From Strigamia acuminata (lineage: Eukaryota > Arthropoda > Chilopoda > Geophilomorpha > Linotaeniidae), in NCBI GenBank assembly GCA_949358305.1, contig OX442315.1, positions 14,844,427-14,908,426 on the forward strand: a stretch of 64,000 nucleotides of DNA, written 5' to 3'. Position 1 is the stretch's first letter. Each line of letters opens with the position of its first letter. A program made the position numbers and the translations under genes. Shown here piece after piece: positions 24,481 to 36,041 of this stretch. The notes under the pieces are model-generated. The model was not told the DNA's origin and did not search any database. It was given only the letters and a program-made list of their open reading frames with translations.

Positions 24481-25551
24481 ATCTTGGCAAATTTTCACTA
24501 CCCTTGGGTACATATAATTCACTTCCCATCTAGTTTGGTGGTAGAAAAGAATAAGTCACTCTGAATGCCATTTAAAAGTGCTTCCTACAAGAGTTTGCTA
24601 CAGGAAACAGCATTGGCATCCTTACAAGCAACTGAATATTTTAGTTTGCACTAGATGCATTATTGATGCTGTTTTAAGTGGTATAGCTGTGATCTTTTTC
24701 AGACTGTTACGTGCAAGGTAAAAACTGCCCACATCATGAATAAAGTACTGCGAGTCTGAACGGACGCCATCATCTCCATAGCACCGGACATAGGAAACTG
24801 GTCCAGGGGTCAGTGTCTCAAGCTCCTTCCTGAAGTTATGTTAATACAAAGGAGAATACAACAATGTTAAGAGACAACTGATGATTTCTTCAAACAGTGT
24901 TTGGGAGGTTATATACCCCTAAAATACAAGTTTTGGGTCAATTTGACCAATGGGGTTGGATTGACAACTAGTGACAAAAATAAGATGGCGGGAATGTTAT
25001 ATTCCAACATTTCCCAGGCATAAATCCTTTAAACATTAGAAATTTTCTGTCGAGTATTTTTTTTTGGCAATTGGTAAGTTTTATAAAGAAATGTCAATTG
25101 GACAGAGATTGGCTTGGCTTTCAATTGTGGTCAACTGTGTTGCCTTATCGATGAAAGCCAATTTACTTTCCAATCGGATGATGGCGGAATGGCCCACTAG
25201 GCTTTCGCATAGTTGGCCTATTGGAAAGTCTGGCAGTGGTTTAGTTTGCCGAATTTGATTGCTTCCAATAGTCACCAAAAATTGGATTTAAAAAAGGTGA
25301 CAACCTAATTCCTCATTTAGCAAAATATTGGATCCTAATTGCAGGGCCGACGTTGGCCCAAGGCCCGATTGAATGCAGCCTCAGGGCAACATGGGCTACA
25401 CAATAAGAGGCCCTAAGACCCTGTATCTAACGCCCGCTACAAGCTATCGACTTTATTGACACTCATGCTTGTTGACCAGCAGGTCAGCCTAATATCAACC
25501 CAATTCCTGTCAATTTTTGAACGAGGATTATCTGAGCTAACTGGGAACATA

Positions 25552-25590
25552 CCGTACCGCCTCGTTTAAACGCCCGGGCATTTAATAATT
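25552..25590. mobile_element. truncated copy of the 23031 MITE end
   Basis: The text 'accgtaccgcctcgtttaaa' plus 'cgcccgggcattta' matches the terminus of the 23031-23417 element with a few changes. It is followed directly by the CCTAA-type array. Confidence 0.7.
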
Positions 25591-25601
25591 TTTTGACCGA
25601 A

Positions 25602-25680
25602 CTAACCTAACCTAACCTAAACTAACCTAACCTAACCTAACCTGACTTAAACTAACCTAATCTAATCTAACCTAGCTGAA
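25602..25680. repeat. degenerate CCTAA (TTAGG-type) array
   Basis: About twelve CCTAA or variant units (CTAAA, CTAAT) run in tandem. TTAGG is the common arthropod telomere unit, but short interstitial arrays of this kind also arise in transposons, and here it abuts a MITE end. Confidence 0.75.
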
Positions 25681-26749
25681 TCTAAGCACCTTAAAAACGA
25701 CGTCGCTAAAGTAAAGAAATCCGAAATCCTGTACTCTGTATAAAAACAAAAAATAAATTTAAAAATTGAATCATAAAAAATCGATAAAAAATCAATCACC
25801 GCTGTTCAGATAACCAGTCGTTCGCATAACCAGTGTTCAGATAATTGGCGTTCTACTATAAAACCAAAACTATTCAAAAATATTGCAAAAAACTTTCAGC
25901 ATTGATGCAAAAAAATCTCTGAAAAAGATCTGTCACTTATTCTTGCAAAGCATAAAATAAAACTGAAAAAAGGCTATGAAATTCCAATGTGGTCAACATC
26001 CAAGAATATAATAAAACATATTGAATTTCAAGCATTCCAATGTTGGAAAAATGTGTGGCTTTGTCCACATTTGATGGTAACATCTTGCACAATGTCTACT
26101 CAATTTCGGACAAACATTTGATCAATATGACAAACCGCAAAGGACAACAACCAATCCAACTGTTCTATCACGCATAACAGCTAGAGGAACACCTCCCAAG
26201 AAAAGTTTTACGGCTTTAGAGTCCAATTCAAACATATAATTAGCTGCAGCGCAGGACATTTTCAATAATTACTTAACTCCACTTTGCTTTCCTCTCAGCA
26301 TTTTAATCTTACATTCACCTTCTCTTCTTCATGCAGCTTCTTTGCCTTTTCCCTTGGCAATTACACTGAAATGTTAATGGTAATCCTACGCAATCCCTCG
26401 TTATTAAGTGTTTACATTACAAACAAAACAAAGACAAACTATCATCAAATTTATATGCAATTAATATTAAGACCTTTTATTATCACTTAAGAATTGCAAA
26501 TGGAAACAGAAAGAGTAGTTGCCATTTTTTCAGGCAAGAGTCGCCATGATTATTTCAGGCAATACAATATTTACACCAAATTTTATATACAACAAGGAAG
26601 CTAATAATATGATGGCTAAAGGTCCTATCTTGCAATGACCTCGTTAAAGCAGACTAACAGGAAGAGGCCAAAGTTAATGTCTCTAAGCATTAGAATTATG
26701 ACATAATGGTTTCTATTAAGACTTAGACCGACATGCACATTTTGAAATA

Positions 26750-26933
26750 CAGTCGAAACTCTTTATAACGAATCGCAAGGGACCCGAAAAATCGATTCGT
26801 TATAACAAGAATTCGTTTTATCGAAATTTTTTAACATTGTGTTCTATGGCCAGCCAATCAAACCAGCCATTTTTAGGTGTTTGTTATATCGATAATTCGT
26901 TATATCGCGATTCGTTATCAAGAGTTTCGACTG
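26750..26933. mobile_element. pogo/Tigger-like MITE, 184 bp, TA target site
   Basis: The ends CAGTCGAAACTCTTTATAAC and the inverted form ending AGAGTTTCGACTG are flanked by TA on both sides (26748-26749 and 26934-26935). 'Ttcgttatatcg' words fill the interior. The terminal CAG and TA duplication are typical of pogo/Tigger-type non-autonomous elements. A truncated copy lies at 2002-2133, and a remote relic with 'ctcgttataacaaacc' at about 36408. Confidence 0.85.
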
Positions 26934-27617
26934 TATTGCCAATACCGATTATCGGCAACCAAACATTGGTCAATGTCAATATCCGTACCAATATTACTTG
27001 ACCAACCCATGCGACTAACTTAGCATCAAAAATAAATAAACAAAATTTATCCTTTTGTTACCTTATGTGTATACTGTATTTTTGAAAGATTTATTTTTGT
27101 TTTACCAAAATCTGAGTGGTTGAACAGCTCGTTTTTGTAAACTATTTAAACTTCCATTAATATAGTTCTACATGATTATTTTGTAAGAATTAAGACATTA
27201 GTATGATGTTTTGGAATCCGCGCAGCAGGTGTAACCTTTCCTCTATTTCAGTTACATTAATTCTAAATCGTCATGTAATTAGGCAAAAGTGCTTCCCGCA
27301 AACTCGGTATTAGCAGAATTAATCCGCTAGTTTTCCTCTATCTGCATAATGTTACAAAAATGCAAATGGACACAAACCCGATTACCTCCATTCGCAATAA
27401 CCGCTTTAAATTTTTCCGTTCTCCCATAACTCGGTAAGTGAGCCCAGAAGTGTATCGATAAGGATGCACAAGGTGTGACTGTACAGGACCCCGTAATTTT
27501 AATGACTTTTAAATTGCAGAAAATTAAATAAAAAAATAAATTAGAATTCTTCTGCATCTCTTAGGTTTCTGTACTTATTGGTTTTCGTACTTATTGTATT
27601 ATATTACCGTACATATA

Positions 27618-27797
27618 CGAAGCGCATTCGTAAAGTCACGTTTGACTTGTGGTTGTACAAGTTTTTTCGTTTAAATGTTATGCGCATGCCCACTGCAACT
27701 GCGAACGACTAAATCGCTGCCATTTTTGAAGTTTATATCAAGACAAGCAATTTAAAGATTTTGTTTAGAATAAATGACTTTACGAATGCGCCTTCGA
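27618..27797. mobile_element. MITE with ends CGAAGCGCATTCGTAAAGTCA-like
   Basis: The left 'gcgcattcgtaaagtca' and right 'tgactttacgaatgcgc' are perfect inverted words. The internal phrase 'gcgcatgcccactgc' recurs near 23530 and, altered, near 41935, suggesting further degraded copies. Confidence 0.75.
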
Positions 27798-28679
27798 TCG
27801 TAAGTTGTATTTGTTTGTGCAAATTTCGATGACTCCAAATGAGCAGAAGATTTCCTAACTTACCTAATACCTAGTGCAAATGTTGTAATGGTGTACAAAT
27901 AAGTTGGTAATCCAAATTGGGGCTTGATGTGGTTGTAGATCAGATCACCAGAAGTGAAATACTTCTCGATTGCGACTACAAATTACATTGAGGGAAGTAA
28001 AAATAACTTATTAAACGTTCGTACTGATTAGAATTTAATCAACTCACCTATTCATGATGCTATACAGGAATAACTTAAGCGCGAACAATTTTGTGTCTAG
28101 AAATGGCGCCGATCGGTCAGGCTCGCAATAATCCCCATTCTGCAACGTATTATCGATTTATATCAATTAATTGATTTTTTTAAACTTCATAGCAATCATT
28201 AAAAGATATAATTTTCAACTTATACCACTTTTTAAACGAATTCCTGACTTGTAATAATTCAATACTGCCACGGTCGATGTGCCTTGTCGGACCTTACTCT
28301 CGGCCTAACTTGTACTCGTCCCCTACTCCATCTAGTGGTGACTTCTGTAAAACTAAAACGGACAAAATTTGTACCAAAGCATTTTTGGGGTTTAACCTCG
28401 GGTTTTACCAATAACTTATTTACCTATTGCAATATCAATGTGAATTATTTAACACTAAAGATATTTTTTGATGTGAAATGAAATGGCGTTTATGAAAAAA
28501 ATTCTCCGAGTTTTTTAAATTTATATTTGATGTAGTTTTAGCTCCTCGTCTTGCAAGATCCAAAAGAATCACCAAAAAATTGTTTGCAACAAAAAAAAAT
28601 AAATAAAATAATTAAAATAAAAATTTTAATATTTATTTTTAAACTACGGTATTATTTGAATTTCCACACATTCAAATGC

Positions 28680-29190
28680 TCAAAATTCAATTTTTACTCA
28701 AAAATAATCAATTTTTACTCAAAAATAATCAATTTTTACTCAAAAATAATCAATTTTTACTCAAAAATAATCAATTTTTACTCAAAAATAATCAATTTTT
28801 ACTCAAAAATAATCAATTTTTACTCAAAAATAATCAATTTTTACTCAAAAATAATCAATTTTTACTCAAAAATAATCAATTTTTACTCAAAAATAATCAA
28901 TTTTTACTCAAAAATAATCAATTTTTACTCAAAAATAATCAATTTTTACTCAAAAATAATCAATTTTTACTCAAAAATAATCAATTTTTACTCAAAAATA
29001 ATCAATTTTTACTCAAAAATAATCAATTTTTACTCAAAAATAATCAATTTTTACTCAAAAATAATCAATTTTTACTCAAAAATAATCAATTTTTACTCAA
29101 AAATAATCAATTTTTACTCAAAAATAATCAATTTTTACTCAAAAATAATCAATTCTAACTTAAAAATAATCAATTTTTATCTAAAAATAT
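28680..29190. repeat. minisatellite, 21-bp unit 'aatcaatttttactcaaaaa' plus t, very homogeneous
   Basis: About 23 copies, nearly all identical, with variants only in the last two units. The unit is a multiple of three, so it is open in two forward frames over about 160-210 codons, but composition and repetition argue against coding. The array core AATCAATTTTTAC also appears in the POP1 intron array at 49425. Confidence 0.95.
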
Positions 29191-30040
29191 AAACTTACTT
29201 GATAAAATGCAATTTATATAATGAAAATTCTCAGTGTTTATCCAAGAGGCAACATTTTGGATTTCTAGTTTGTAGCTATTTTATTTGAGTCCATAATTCC
29301 AAAAAGCAATTCTATAATTTCGAAGTTTTCCATCTCATTACTTAAAAATATAACATCATCATCCTCCCAAAGTATATTAATAAAGATCACGCTGATCCGA
29401 TCCACTTGCTAATGCATTTCCTTCGTAGAAAACAAGTTTGAAGTCGTGGTTCGAAGCTCGGGGTACTTGCATGCACTTTAAGTGCTGGGTTTCAACGGAA
29501 TTGACTTAAATCGCTCAGATACAACTTCTTTATACATTTTAACGAGTGTGAAAAAAAAAGAAAATCAATACAACCTAATAGAAAATGGATGTACAAGACC
29601 TTGCCTTAACCCTATCTCTTCTCTTTTTATATTTTTAGATCTTTGGTAATAAGATTTTCCAAATCTCCTGGGAAAAGGTGTAAGCCATCTGAGTAAAAGT
29701 AGAAGTTGGTCGCAGTGTTGGTTTCACACTCCGTTAAACTCAACTTTTCCCCAACTTGACATTAGTCACTAAAGTTGAGCCCCAACCAGGATCCGCATGG
29801 GATTTGAGGGCACACGTGTATTTCTTCATGGCCAAATTAAACGAGAAGAATAGGAAAATAGAAAAGAAACCGACATTTCCGAACGGCACAATTGGAAATA
29901 GAAAATTATTTTCGGACAAGGGCCGGAATAAATATTTTGTAGGGTTTTAGACAAATTTTTTCCTGGCCCCTTTCTAGCAAAATTTAAGCTGGTGTAATTA
30001 GTTTTTTTTTAATCTAAGAATCGATTTTTTTGGTGTAATA
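29191..30040. other. intergenic, nothing recognised
   Basis: Short ORFs only. A moderately GC-balanced open stretch at 29756-29950 (+) has no recognisable family. Confidence 0.4.
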
Positions 30041-30420
30041 ATCAGAAATTTTAATTTTTTGACAGAGAATTTGATTTTTTGACTGGAAATTTGATTTTTT
30101 GACAGAAAATTTGATTTTTTGACAGAAAATTTGATTTTTTGATAGAAAATTTAATTTTTTGACAGAAAATTTGATTTTTTGACACAAAGTTTGATTTTTT
30201 GACACAAAACTTGATTTTTTGACCCAAAACTTGATTTTTTGACCCAAAACTTGATTTTTTGATACAAATTTGATTTTTTGACACAATTTGATTTTTGACA
30301 CAAAATTTGATTTTTTGACACACAATTTGATTTTTTGACACAAAATTTGATTTTTTGACACAAAATTTGATTTTTTGACACAAAATTTGACTTTTTGATC
30401 TAAAATCGAATTTTGTGAGT
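30041..30420. repeat. minisatellite, 20-bp unit 'aaatttgattttttgacaga'
   Basis: About seventeen units with variants gacaga, gacaca and gaccca in blocks, so neighbouring copies share variants. This is the signature of local duplication. The 20-bp unit lets all three minus frames stay open for stretches, which explains the spurious lysine- and serine-rich ORFs. Confidence 0.95.
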
Positions 30421-31460
30421 TGTGACCTAAAATTGAATTTTTCCAGTCTAATGATCAATTTTTTGGCCTAAAATAAAAGCTTTTTAATGCCATAATTTTT
30501 GTAGGGGCCCGATTCGGGTCCCTAAAAAAAGTTGGCCCTAATCATTTCTCTTTTTCTTTATGCTAAATAAACAATCCGTCTTTTGGGTAAAGTAAAGTTC
30601 TGGTTTACAGGAAGCTCGATTAATAAACGTTGTATACGCAGCAAAATTTAAACTAATTTAAACTTCTCTTGTATGTAATGAAAATTAATAAAATTTCAAA
30701 TTATCACCCAGTTGCAGGAGAACTCGTGTTGCTCGTGAGTCAATGACGTGAACGAAAGGTCAAAGCATTCATCCATCCAATAACACAATCTCAAACCAGA
30801 GTTAGAAAGAGGAAGAAATTAATAGTTTTACAAGGATTAATGATACGAAAATCAATTGAATTATGATTAATTATATCTGATTTCAATAAAAAAAAAGAGA
30901 TTCTTGAATTCTTGAATATATATATATATATTCTAATGATTTTTTTCTTATTCTTTCGATTAAATGGAAAAATCAATAGAAATTTGGGAACAGATGTTTG
31001 CTAATAATGAATGAAAGAAAACAACAGCGCACATTTACTTTTCTCACATTTCACTACAAAAGATTTTCTATTTTTTATTTTTTTCTTCGTAATAATTCTT
31101 TCTGTGCAAACAAAACACCATTTTTTCGATTTTTCTCTTACTTGTCTGCACTGATCGATGAAGGATTGCGGCAAAGGGTTCTGTTAACAAGCAAGTTCAC
31201 CATAAGCTCTGCTTGTACGAATTCCTACATGTGGCATCCGGTATCCACTCTTACAAGGCTTGTATTGCAAGAAACTGTATCTTGCAGAATTCCCTTTATT
31301 TATGATGAATGAATAGTAATTCAGTGATGGGGAAAACCTGCACATGATCTGAGAATGTTCATTAAAGATCCAAAAATTGTGTAGTCATGTCACGTGACAT
31401 CTTTTGGATGCCCAATTCGATGTCCACCAAACAAGTATATGAGTGACCTTTTGAGCTGCT
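30421..31460. other. intergenic, nothing recognised
   Basis: AT-rich with a short (TA)n at about 30919. No supported gene. Confidence 0.4.
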
Positions 31461-31680
31461 ACCATAAATTCATTTTAAAGACCATAAATTCATTTTTGTT
31501 TACCATAAACTCATTTTTTTGACCATAAATCCATTTCTTTAACCGTAAATTCATTTATTGGACCATAAATTCATTTTAAGGACTATGGGTTCATTTTTTG
31601 GACTTTGGATTCAGTTTTTGGACCAAAGTTCATTTTTTGGACCTTAAAATCAGATTTTGGAGACTAGAATCATTTTTTGT
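31461..31680. repeat. degenerate minisatellite, about 19-bp unit 'gaccataaattcattttt'
   Basis: About eleven diverged units between 'taccataaattcatttt' and 'gagactagaatcatttttt'-like copies. It is much older looking than the other arrays. Confidence 0.75.
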
Positions 31681-32130
31681 GAAAAATTGAACGTTTTCTG
31701 GATCCGCCCCTAACGATATATTGCCATTGGTGGAGCCGATAAATACGATTTCATAGATTATAAGTCGTGGACCTACCGTACGTATAAGTATACGGCCACC
31801 TGCAGGCAATACACTTATCAAAAAAGGAAAAGATTACGCAGTACTGACAGTATATTGACGCATCGACCGACTATGAAAAAAGGTTTGAATATTTCTTCCG
31901 TTATTTAATTATTACACGCGGTAGATTGAAAAAAATATATATACCGGTATATCTTACGTATTTGAACACCCGGAATTACGTTACTCTTACGTAACCCGTT
32001 AAATATTTGTATTTAAGTATTCAACTACAACGTACTAGGTTACAATCCTCTCTGCTTGTCGTACTGATCACATCCGCACGCGGCGACGACGATAAATTCT
32101 AAATTCTAAACATATTTCTAAATTACAGCC

Positions 32131-33228
32131 ATGAAATACGTAACGGAGATTCCCTCTGACCGTCTCAAGACCACTATCGACCACGAGCTGAAGAAAATCG
32201 GGCTGAAAACACCGAAACTAAAGGAAAATACCAAGAAACCAGATTCGGGCGGGAGATTCTTCGGTGCCGCCATCTCGCACCAGCAAACCACAACAATCAA
32301 CGAGGAAAAACGCATTACTGTCCCGACCATCTTAACCAAGCTTTTATCCGAACTAGAAAACAACTTTGCGACCGAAGGATTGTTCCGTAAAGCCGGATCA
32401 ATGGGACGACAAAGAGACATCCGTAAAAACATAGAAAACGGGCGGATGAACCTCGATTCGACGTCCCCGCACGACCTCGCGTCCATCGTCAAGCAATATC
32501 TCAGGGAGTTGCCGGAACCGTTGATTCACTCGAAAGTTCAGCAAAGTTTATTGGTGAAAAGGGATCGCAAATGCTTGATGATGATGTGTTTACTCCTGCC
32601 CGTTCCAAATATAAACGTTTTGCGTCATTTGATGCTGTTTTTTAATCGGATGGCGACGTTTAGTGACGTAACCAAGATGGACGTTTATAATATCGCGGTT
32701 GTTGTGACGCCGAATTTGATGACGAGTGACGAAAAGAGCGGAAATCAACGCAGGGTTTTGAATAGTCAGGTGGGGATTGTCGAGATGTTGATCAGGAATG
32801 CTGATTCGATTGGATTTGTTGATTTTGATATTCTGGATATTCCCGGGCCGAGTATTGGGTGCAGTTTGGTGGATTTTTTTCGTTTGCGCAGTCGCAGAAG
32901 GAAGAAGTACGAGGTTACCGAGTGTCGCAGCGAAGTGGTTGTTCCTGAATGTGCGGATAAGGCGTTTGAAGATGAACTGTTTGGGGTTTTAGAAGAACTG
33001 GATAGATTTTTGGATAAAAGTGAGAGTGAGGAAGAAAGTGGGGAAGAAGTGTCGCCGCCCAAGGTGCGGTCTTTGAAGCAGGAGTTGAGGAGTAGGACTC
33101 CGAATCTAGAAAAATATTTTTGTCAGGATAGTAAGTATCAGGTAGTAAGAGAGACAGTAATAGTTACCGGTAATGGAAATGTAACGGAGAGGATTTACCA
33201 TTTAGAGAAAATTAAAAAGACGAGTTAA
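32131..33228 (+). CDS. RhoGAP-domain protein, ARHGAP11-like, single coding exon
   Basis: The open frame encodes 365 residues. A RhoGAP domain spans about residues 55-235: the arginine-finger motif GLFRKAGS has Arg86, followed by the conserved KQYLRELPEPL block at 121-131 and VVVTPNLM further on. RhoGAP domains stimulate GTP hydrolysis by Rho-family GTPases. The order and wording of these blocks most resemble ARHGAP11A and related cell-division RhoGAPs. The C-terminal 130 residues are acidic then basic and lack a recognised domain. A splice-acceptor-like 'tttctaaattacag' sits two bases before the ATG, so a 5' non-coding exon is likely. The coding part has no introns, unlike most neighbours, which would fit an old retrocopy. 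The stop codon lies within the first unit of a downstream 31-bp minisatellite. Confidence 0.85.
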   Translation: MKYVTEIPSDRLKTTIDHELKKIGLKTPKLKENTKKPDSGGRFFGAAISHQQTTTINEEKRITVPTILTKLLSELENNFATEGLFRKAGSMGRQRDIRKNIENGRMNLDSTSPHDLASIVKQYLRELPEPLIHSKVQQSLLVKRDRKCLMMMCLLLPVPNINVLRHLMLFFNRMATFSDVTKMDVYNIAVVVTPNLMTSDEKSGNQRRVLNSQVGIVEMLIRNADSIGFVDFDILDIPGPSIGCSLVDFFRLRSRRRKKYEVTECRSEVVVPECADKAFEDELFGVLEELDRFLDKSESEEESGEEVSPPKVRSLKQELRSRTPNLEKYFCQDSKYQVVRETVIVTGNGNVTERIYHLEKIKKTS

Positions 33229-33535
33229 AACGAATATTTAAATAAAAAAGACGAATTAAAACGAATTTTTAAATGAAAAAGACGAATTAAAACGAATATT
33301 TAAATGAAAAAGACGAATTAAAACGAATTTTTAAATGAAAAAGACGAATTAAAACGAATTTTTAAATGAAAAAGACGAATTAAAACGAATTTTTAAATGA
33401 AAAAGACGAATTAAAACGAATATTTAAATGAAAATGACGAATTAAAACGAATATTTAAATGAAAATGACGAATTAAAACGAATATTTAAATGAAAATGAC
33501 GAATTAAAGCAAATATTTAAATGAAAAAAATATAT
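33216..33535. repeat. minisatellite, about 31-bp unit beginning in the RhoGAP stop region
   Basis: About ten copies of 'aaaaagacgaattaaaacga' plus 'atttttaaatg'. The first copy contains the RhoGAP C-terminus and stop (acgagttaa), and the later copies carry 'acgaattaa'. AATAAA-type polyadenylation words cluster just after, at about 33570-33595. Confidence 0.9.
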
Positions 33536-35394
33536 TGAAACGAAAGAACGAATAAACATTTTTTTACAAGTAAATAAAATAAAATAAAATAATAAAATTT
33601 TATTACAAATTTTACAAATACATAACACAATTGTCTATAAAATAATTTTAAAACGCCCGCCGTCTTGACGATTATTTGTTTTCCAATTTATTTGATTTAA
33701 TTACAATTTAGAAGAGAGAGCGAGAAGAAAGCCTGCACTGCAGCAAAGCCCAAGGGGGAGTTTTTCAAGAAGTGTAATTCACTAATGTTTTTACCATTTC
33801 ATTCATTGCCTTCCAAGAATGTCAACAACGACAACGTTGAATCTTCGTTTAAACTCAACTTTTAGACATTTTATGGTAGGGCCCCCATAATCGCGGGGTC
33901 CACGTCTTTGATGCAGCTTCTTTAGTAAGTAAATTCCAGTTCTGCTCAATAAGGGGAGGTGGGGTCGGAAGAGCATCCTGTCGGGCATAGACGATATTTA
34001 GAGCAATTGTGCGAGTGAAGACGGCAGAGAAAATGGGAGGAAATTCCATGGCTTAATACTACAATAAGGAAAGAAGCGGTCAAGGAAATTGCTGTGGGGA
34101 CGGATAGATCAATAATGGAGCTTCCGGTGCAAACCTAAATGTGACCAAGGATGCCATCAACCCACAAATACACTAGAATCTTGTACTAGATAAACATTTA
34201 ATTTATTGACTCTTGTTGTTGTCTGTGTGTGTGTGTGGTCGATCAGGACTTGAACGACTACGGTCCCGGACCCTCAGATCCAAGGGTCCCCCCTTAAATG
34301 CACAAAAAAAATTTTATTTTTATTTTTGCAGCTAAAATGTGCAAATTTTCGTCTTAATATGCAGAAAAATGTGTGTTGTGGGGTCCACAAAGCCTAAATC
34401 CGCTTTCGAGAATGAATTTAAAAAAAAATTAATTTCATTTTATCGAATTATTAAAATAAATAAGAAAAAGCAATAAAAACGATGAGAAAATGTAATCAAT
34501 TATTTGATGTTGTCTCCTTTCCACGGAAATAGAGAGAAAAAGGTTTCGAATCTCGAGTTTCATCTTTAAGTGAAATCAGGAAAAGGGAATTGAAGTCAAC
34601 ACATTATTATCATTGTAAACAAGAAAATCGCATAAAAAATTTTTTTTTTTTTAAATATATCAAAAGATGATGATAAAAAATATATACATTTATGATAACA
34701 GAAGTTGAATGTATTTCCATACGCCACGAATATTCCGATCACATAAAACCCGGTTACCCACTTCAACGTCTATCAAACAGTTCGTGCCACTTTGTGATTT
34801 TCAGCTCAAAAATAAATTTTTTTTCTTACTTCAGATCAATGATCTCCGCGTATAAGAATTTCAAAAGATTAGATTCACCATTGATTGATCCATGAAAAGT
34901 AAAAAAAATAATGTGGAAATGTCTATTGACATGAGAAAATGCTTTTTTTCCCTTCACAATATCTATTGATAGAAAAAAGTATCCCAGCTCGTAATTTCTG
35001 CAGATAAAGAACACAATGCCATGTGTAGTTTGAATTAGGATCTTCCATAGTGTAAAATCGTTCGGAAAAATCCACGTGAGCACACATAAACACAATAGGT
35101 GCATTCAAAGTTTTGGTTTATACTCCTTGTGCCATTTATAAAAACGGCCAAAAGAGTACGCAAAAACGTGCCTAACCGTGAATGTTTGTTTTTAGGCCTA
35201 TTTGCTGTATCGTTTTTGCGTCGCGATTGGACGAGTGATAAAATTCCATTTCTTTTATTTAACTAACGAATTGTGGTTGTGGCCCCCTTATTTAAACATA
35301 GTTTAACATTTTGGGCTGTTTTTGATGTCATTTATAAAAAAAACCCTAAAAACCAAAACCTTGAACGGGCCTAATAACTTGCAAGTTGTTGAAC
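33536..35394. other. intergenic, one dispersed repeat, no gene recognised
   Basis: A (GT)n tract lies at about 34217-34237. Bases 35098-35185 match the dispersed repeat at 10060 and 10801. Other short ORFs are unsupported. Confidence 0.45.
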
Positions 35395-35598
35395 CCTCCA
35401 GGTTTTACCAGCAGATGGGATGTGGCGTATGTAGTCGCTCGTGATTCGTCAAATGTTGCCACAAGACCAACACCATGTTTGACAATTTCCGAAAATACAC
35501 TAAAGTGCTTTAGCTTCGGTCCTTCTACATTTAATTTTTGTGCACCCGAATGTGGGAACCAAACTGTCGTCTTCAAACATCGCCTCTGAGGATTAATC
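35395..35598 (-). pseudogene. gene fragment paralogous to the hAT-split exon at 18694-19501
   Basis: After an acceptor-like 'accctatttttag', the minus strand reads INPQRRCLKTTVWFPH and onward to LLVKPGG. It is about half identical in protein to the segment at 18694-18881 (VNPQ, CLKTTLWFPQ) over roughly 65 residues. Both copies are open in the same frame despite many nucleotide differences, which argues for past coding constraint. No other exon of this copy was located, so it may be an exon of an unfound gene or a relic. The protein family is unknown. Confidence 0.45.
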
Positions 35599-36002
35599 CT
35601 AAAAATAGGGTTAATCTTCTGCGTGTAATATATTTCACGCATATTGGCCGGAATAATCGCTACCGAGATTACATCCGTTTACCAATAAATTGTATATGTA
35701 TTGAGAAACCTCGTGTGTTGTGTCTATAATAATTACTTGCTATTTATCCAACCGTTCACACACCGAGTCTATCTTAATAGTCACACTTTTTACAAAGCAG
35801 TCTTGTAGAGGGTAACGGTTTATATCGCTTCTCAATAAGATCGATACCAAATTGACCTCGTCACAGTTAACACCCTACGATAGCAAGACCACTTCAGAAA
35901 ACTAATAGAGAAGGACTAGTCACTCCGCCATTTTGTTGTTTCAAACACCGTCATAGACAACTAAATTCAAACTAAATTCAAACTGCGCATTCCGTTATGC
36001 TC

Positions 36003-36006
<4 letters not shown>

Positions 36007-36041
<35 letters not shown>
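36007..36041. repeat. (AAT)n microsatellite
   Basis: About eleven perfect AAT trinucleotides. Confidence 0.9.

Larger units (their letters stand above)
18694..27975 (-). pseudogene. four-exon chain of an unrecognised protein gene, last exon split by a hAT-like insertion
   Basis: Four minus-strand open segments with GT-AG borders join in phase: 27864-27975 (KYFTSGDLIYNHIKPQF region), 24711-24829 (TPGPVSYVRCYGDDG region), 20124-20295 (SYHKKGRRLDGSLLGFPV region, weaker acceptor 'cgataag'), and 19502-19615, which continues at 18694-18881 once the element at 18882-19493 and one 8-bp target copy are removed. The last exon reads VNPQ, then CLKTTLWFPQ, to an end near 18694. A paralogous piece of this exon lies at 35395-35598. 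The start codon was not found: the nearest upstream exon-like segment (about 28054-28110) does not join in phase. Read through on the minus strand, the element introduces stops, so I call the locus broken, although splicing at an element-derived GTATGT is possible. The family is not recognised. Confidence 0.45.

Noticed and set aside
24036-24564. Repetitive ORFs on both strands (KPLKSLL and FRGLSKD types)
   Set aside because: Artefact of a 21-bp minisatellite, open in both directions.
25064-25278. Overlapping ORFs on both strands
   Set aside because: The region has partial inverted symmetry around 'ccaattggtaag'-type words and no splice or family support; probably a decayed repeat.
28551-29192. 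Long repetitive ORFs in two forward frames
   Set aside because: They are produced by a 21-bp tandem repeat. Low complexity, open in several frames, no start context or splice signals.
30014-30458. Lysine- and serine-rich minus-strand ORFs
   Set aside because: Artefact of the 20-bp array: three overlapping frames carry the same peptide.
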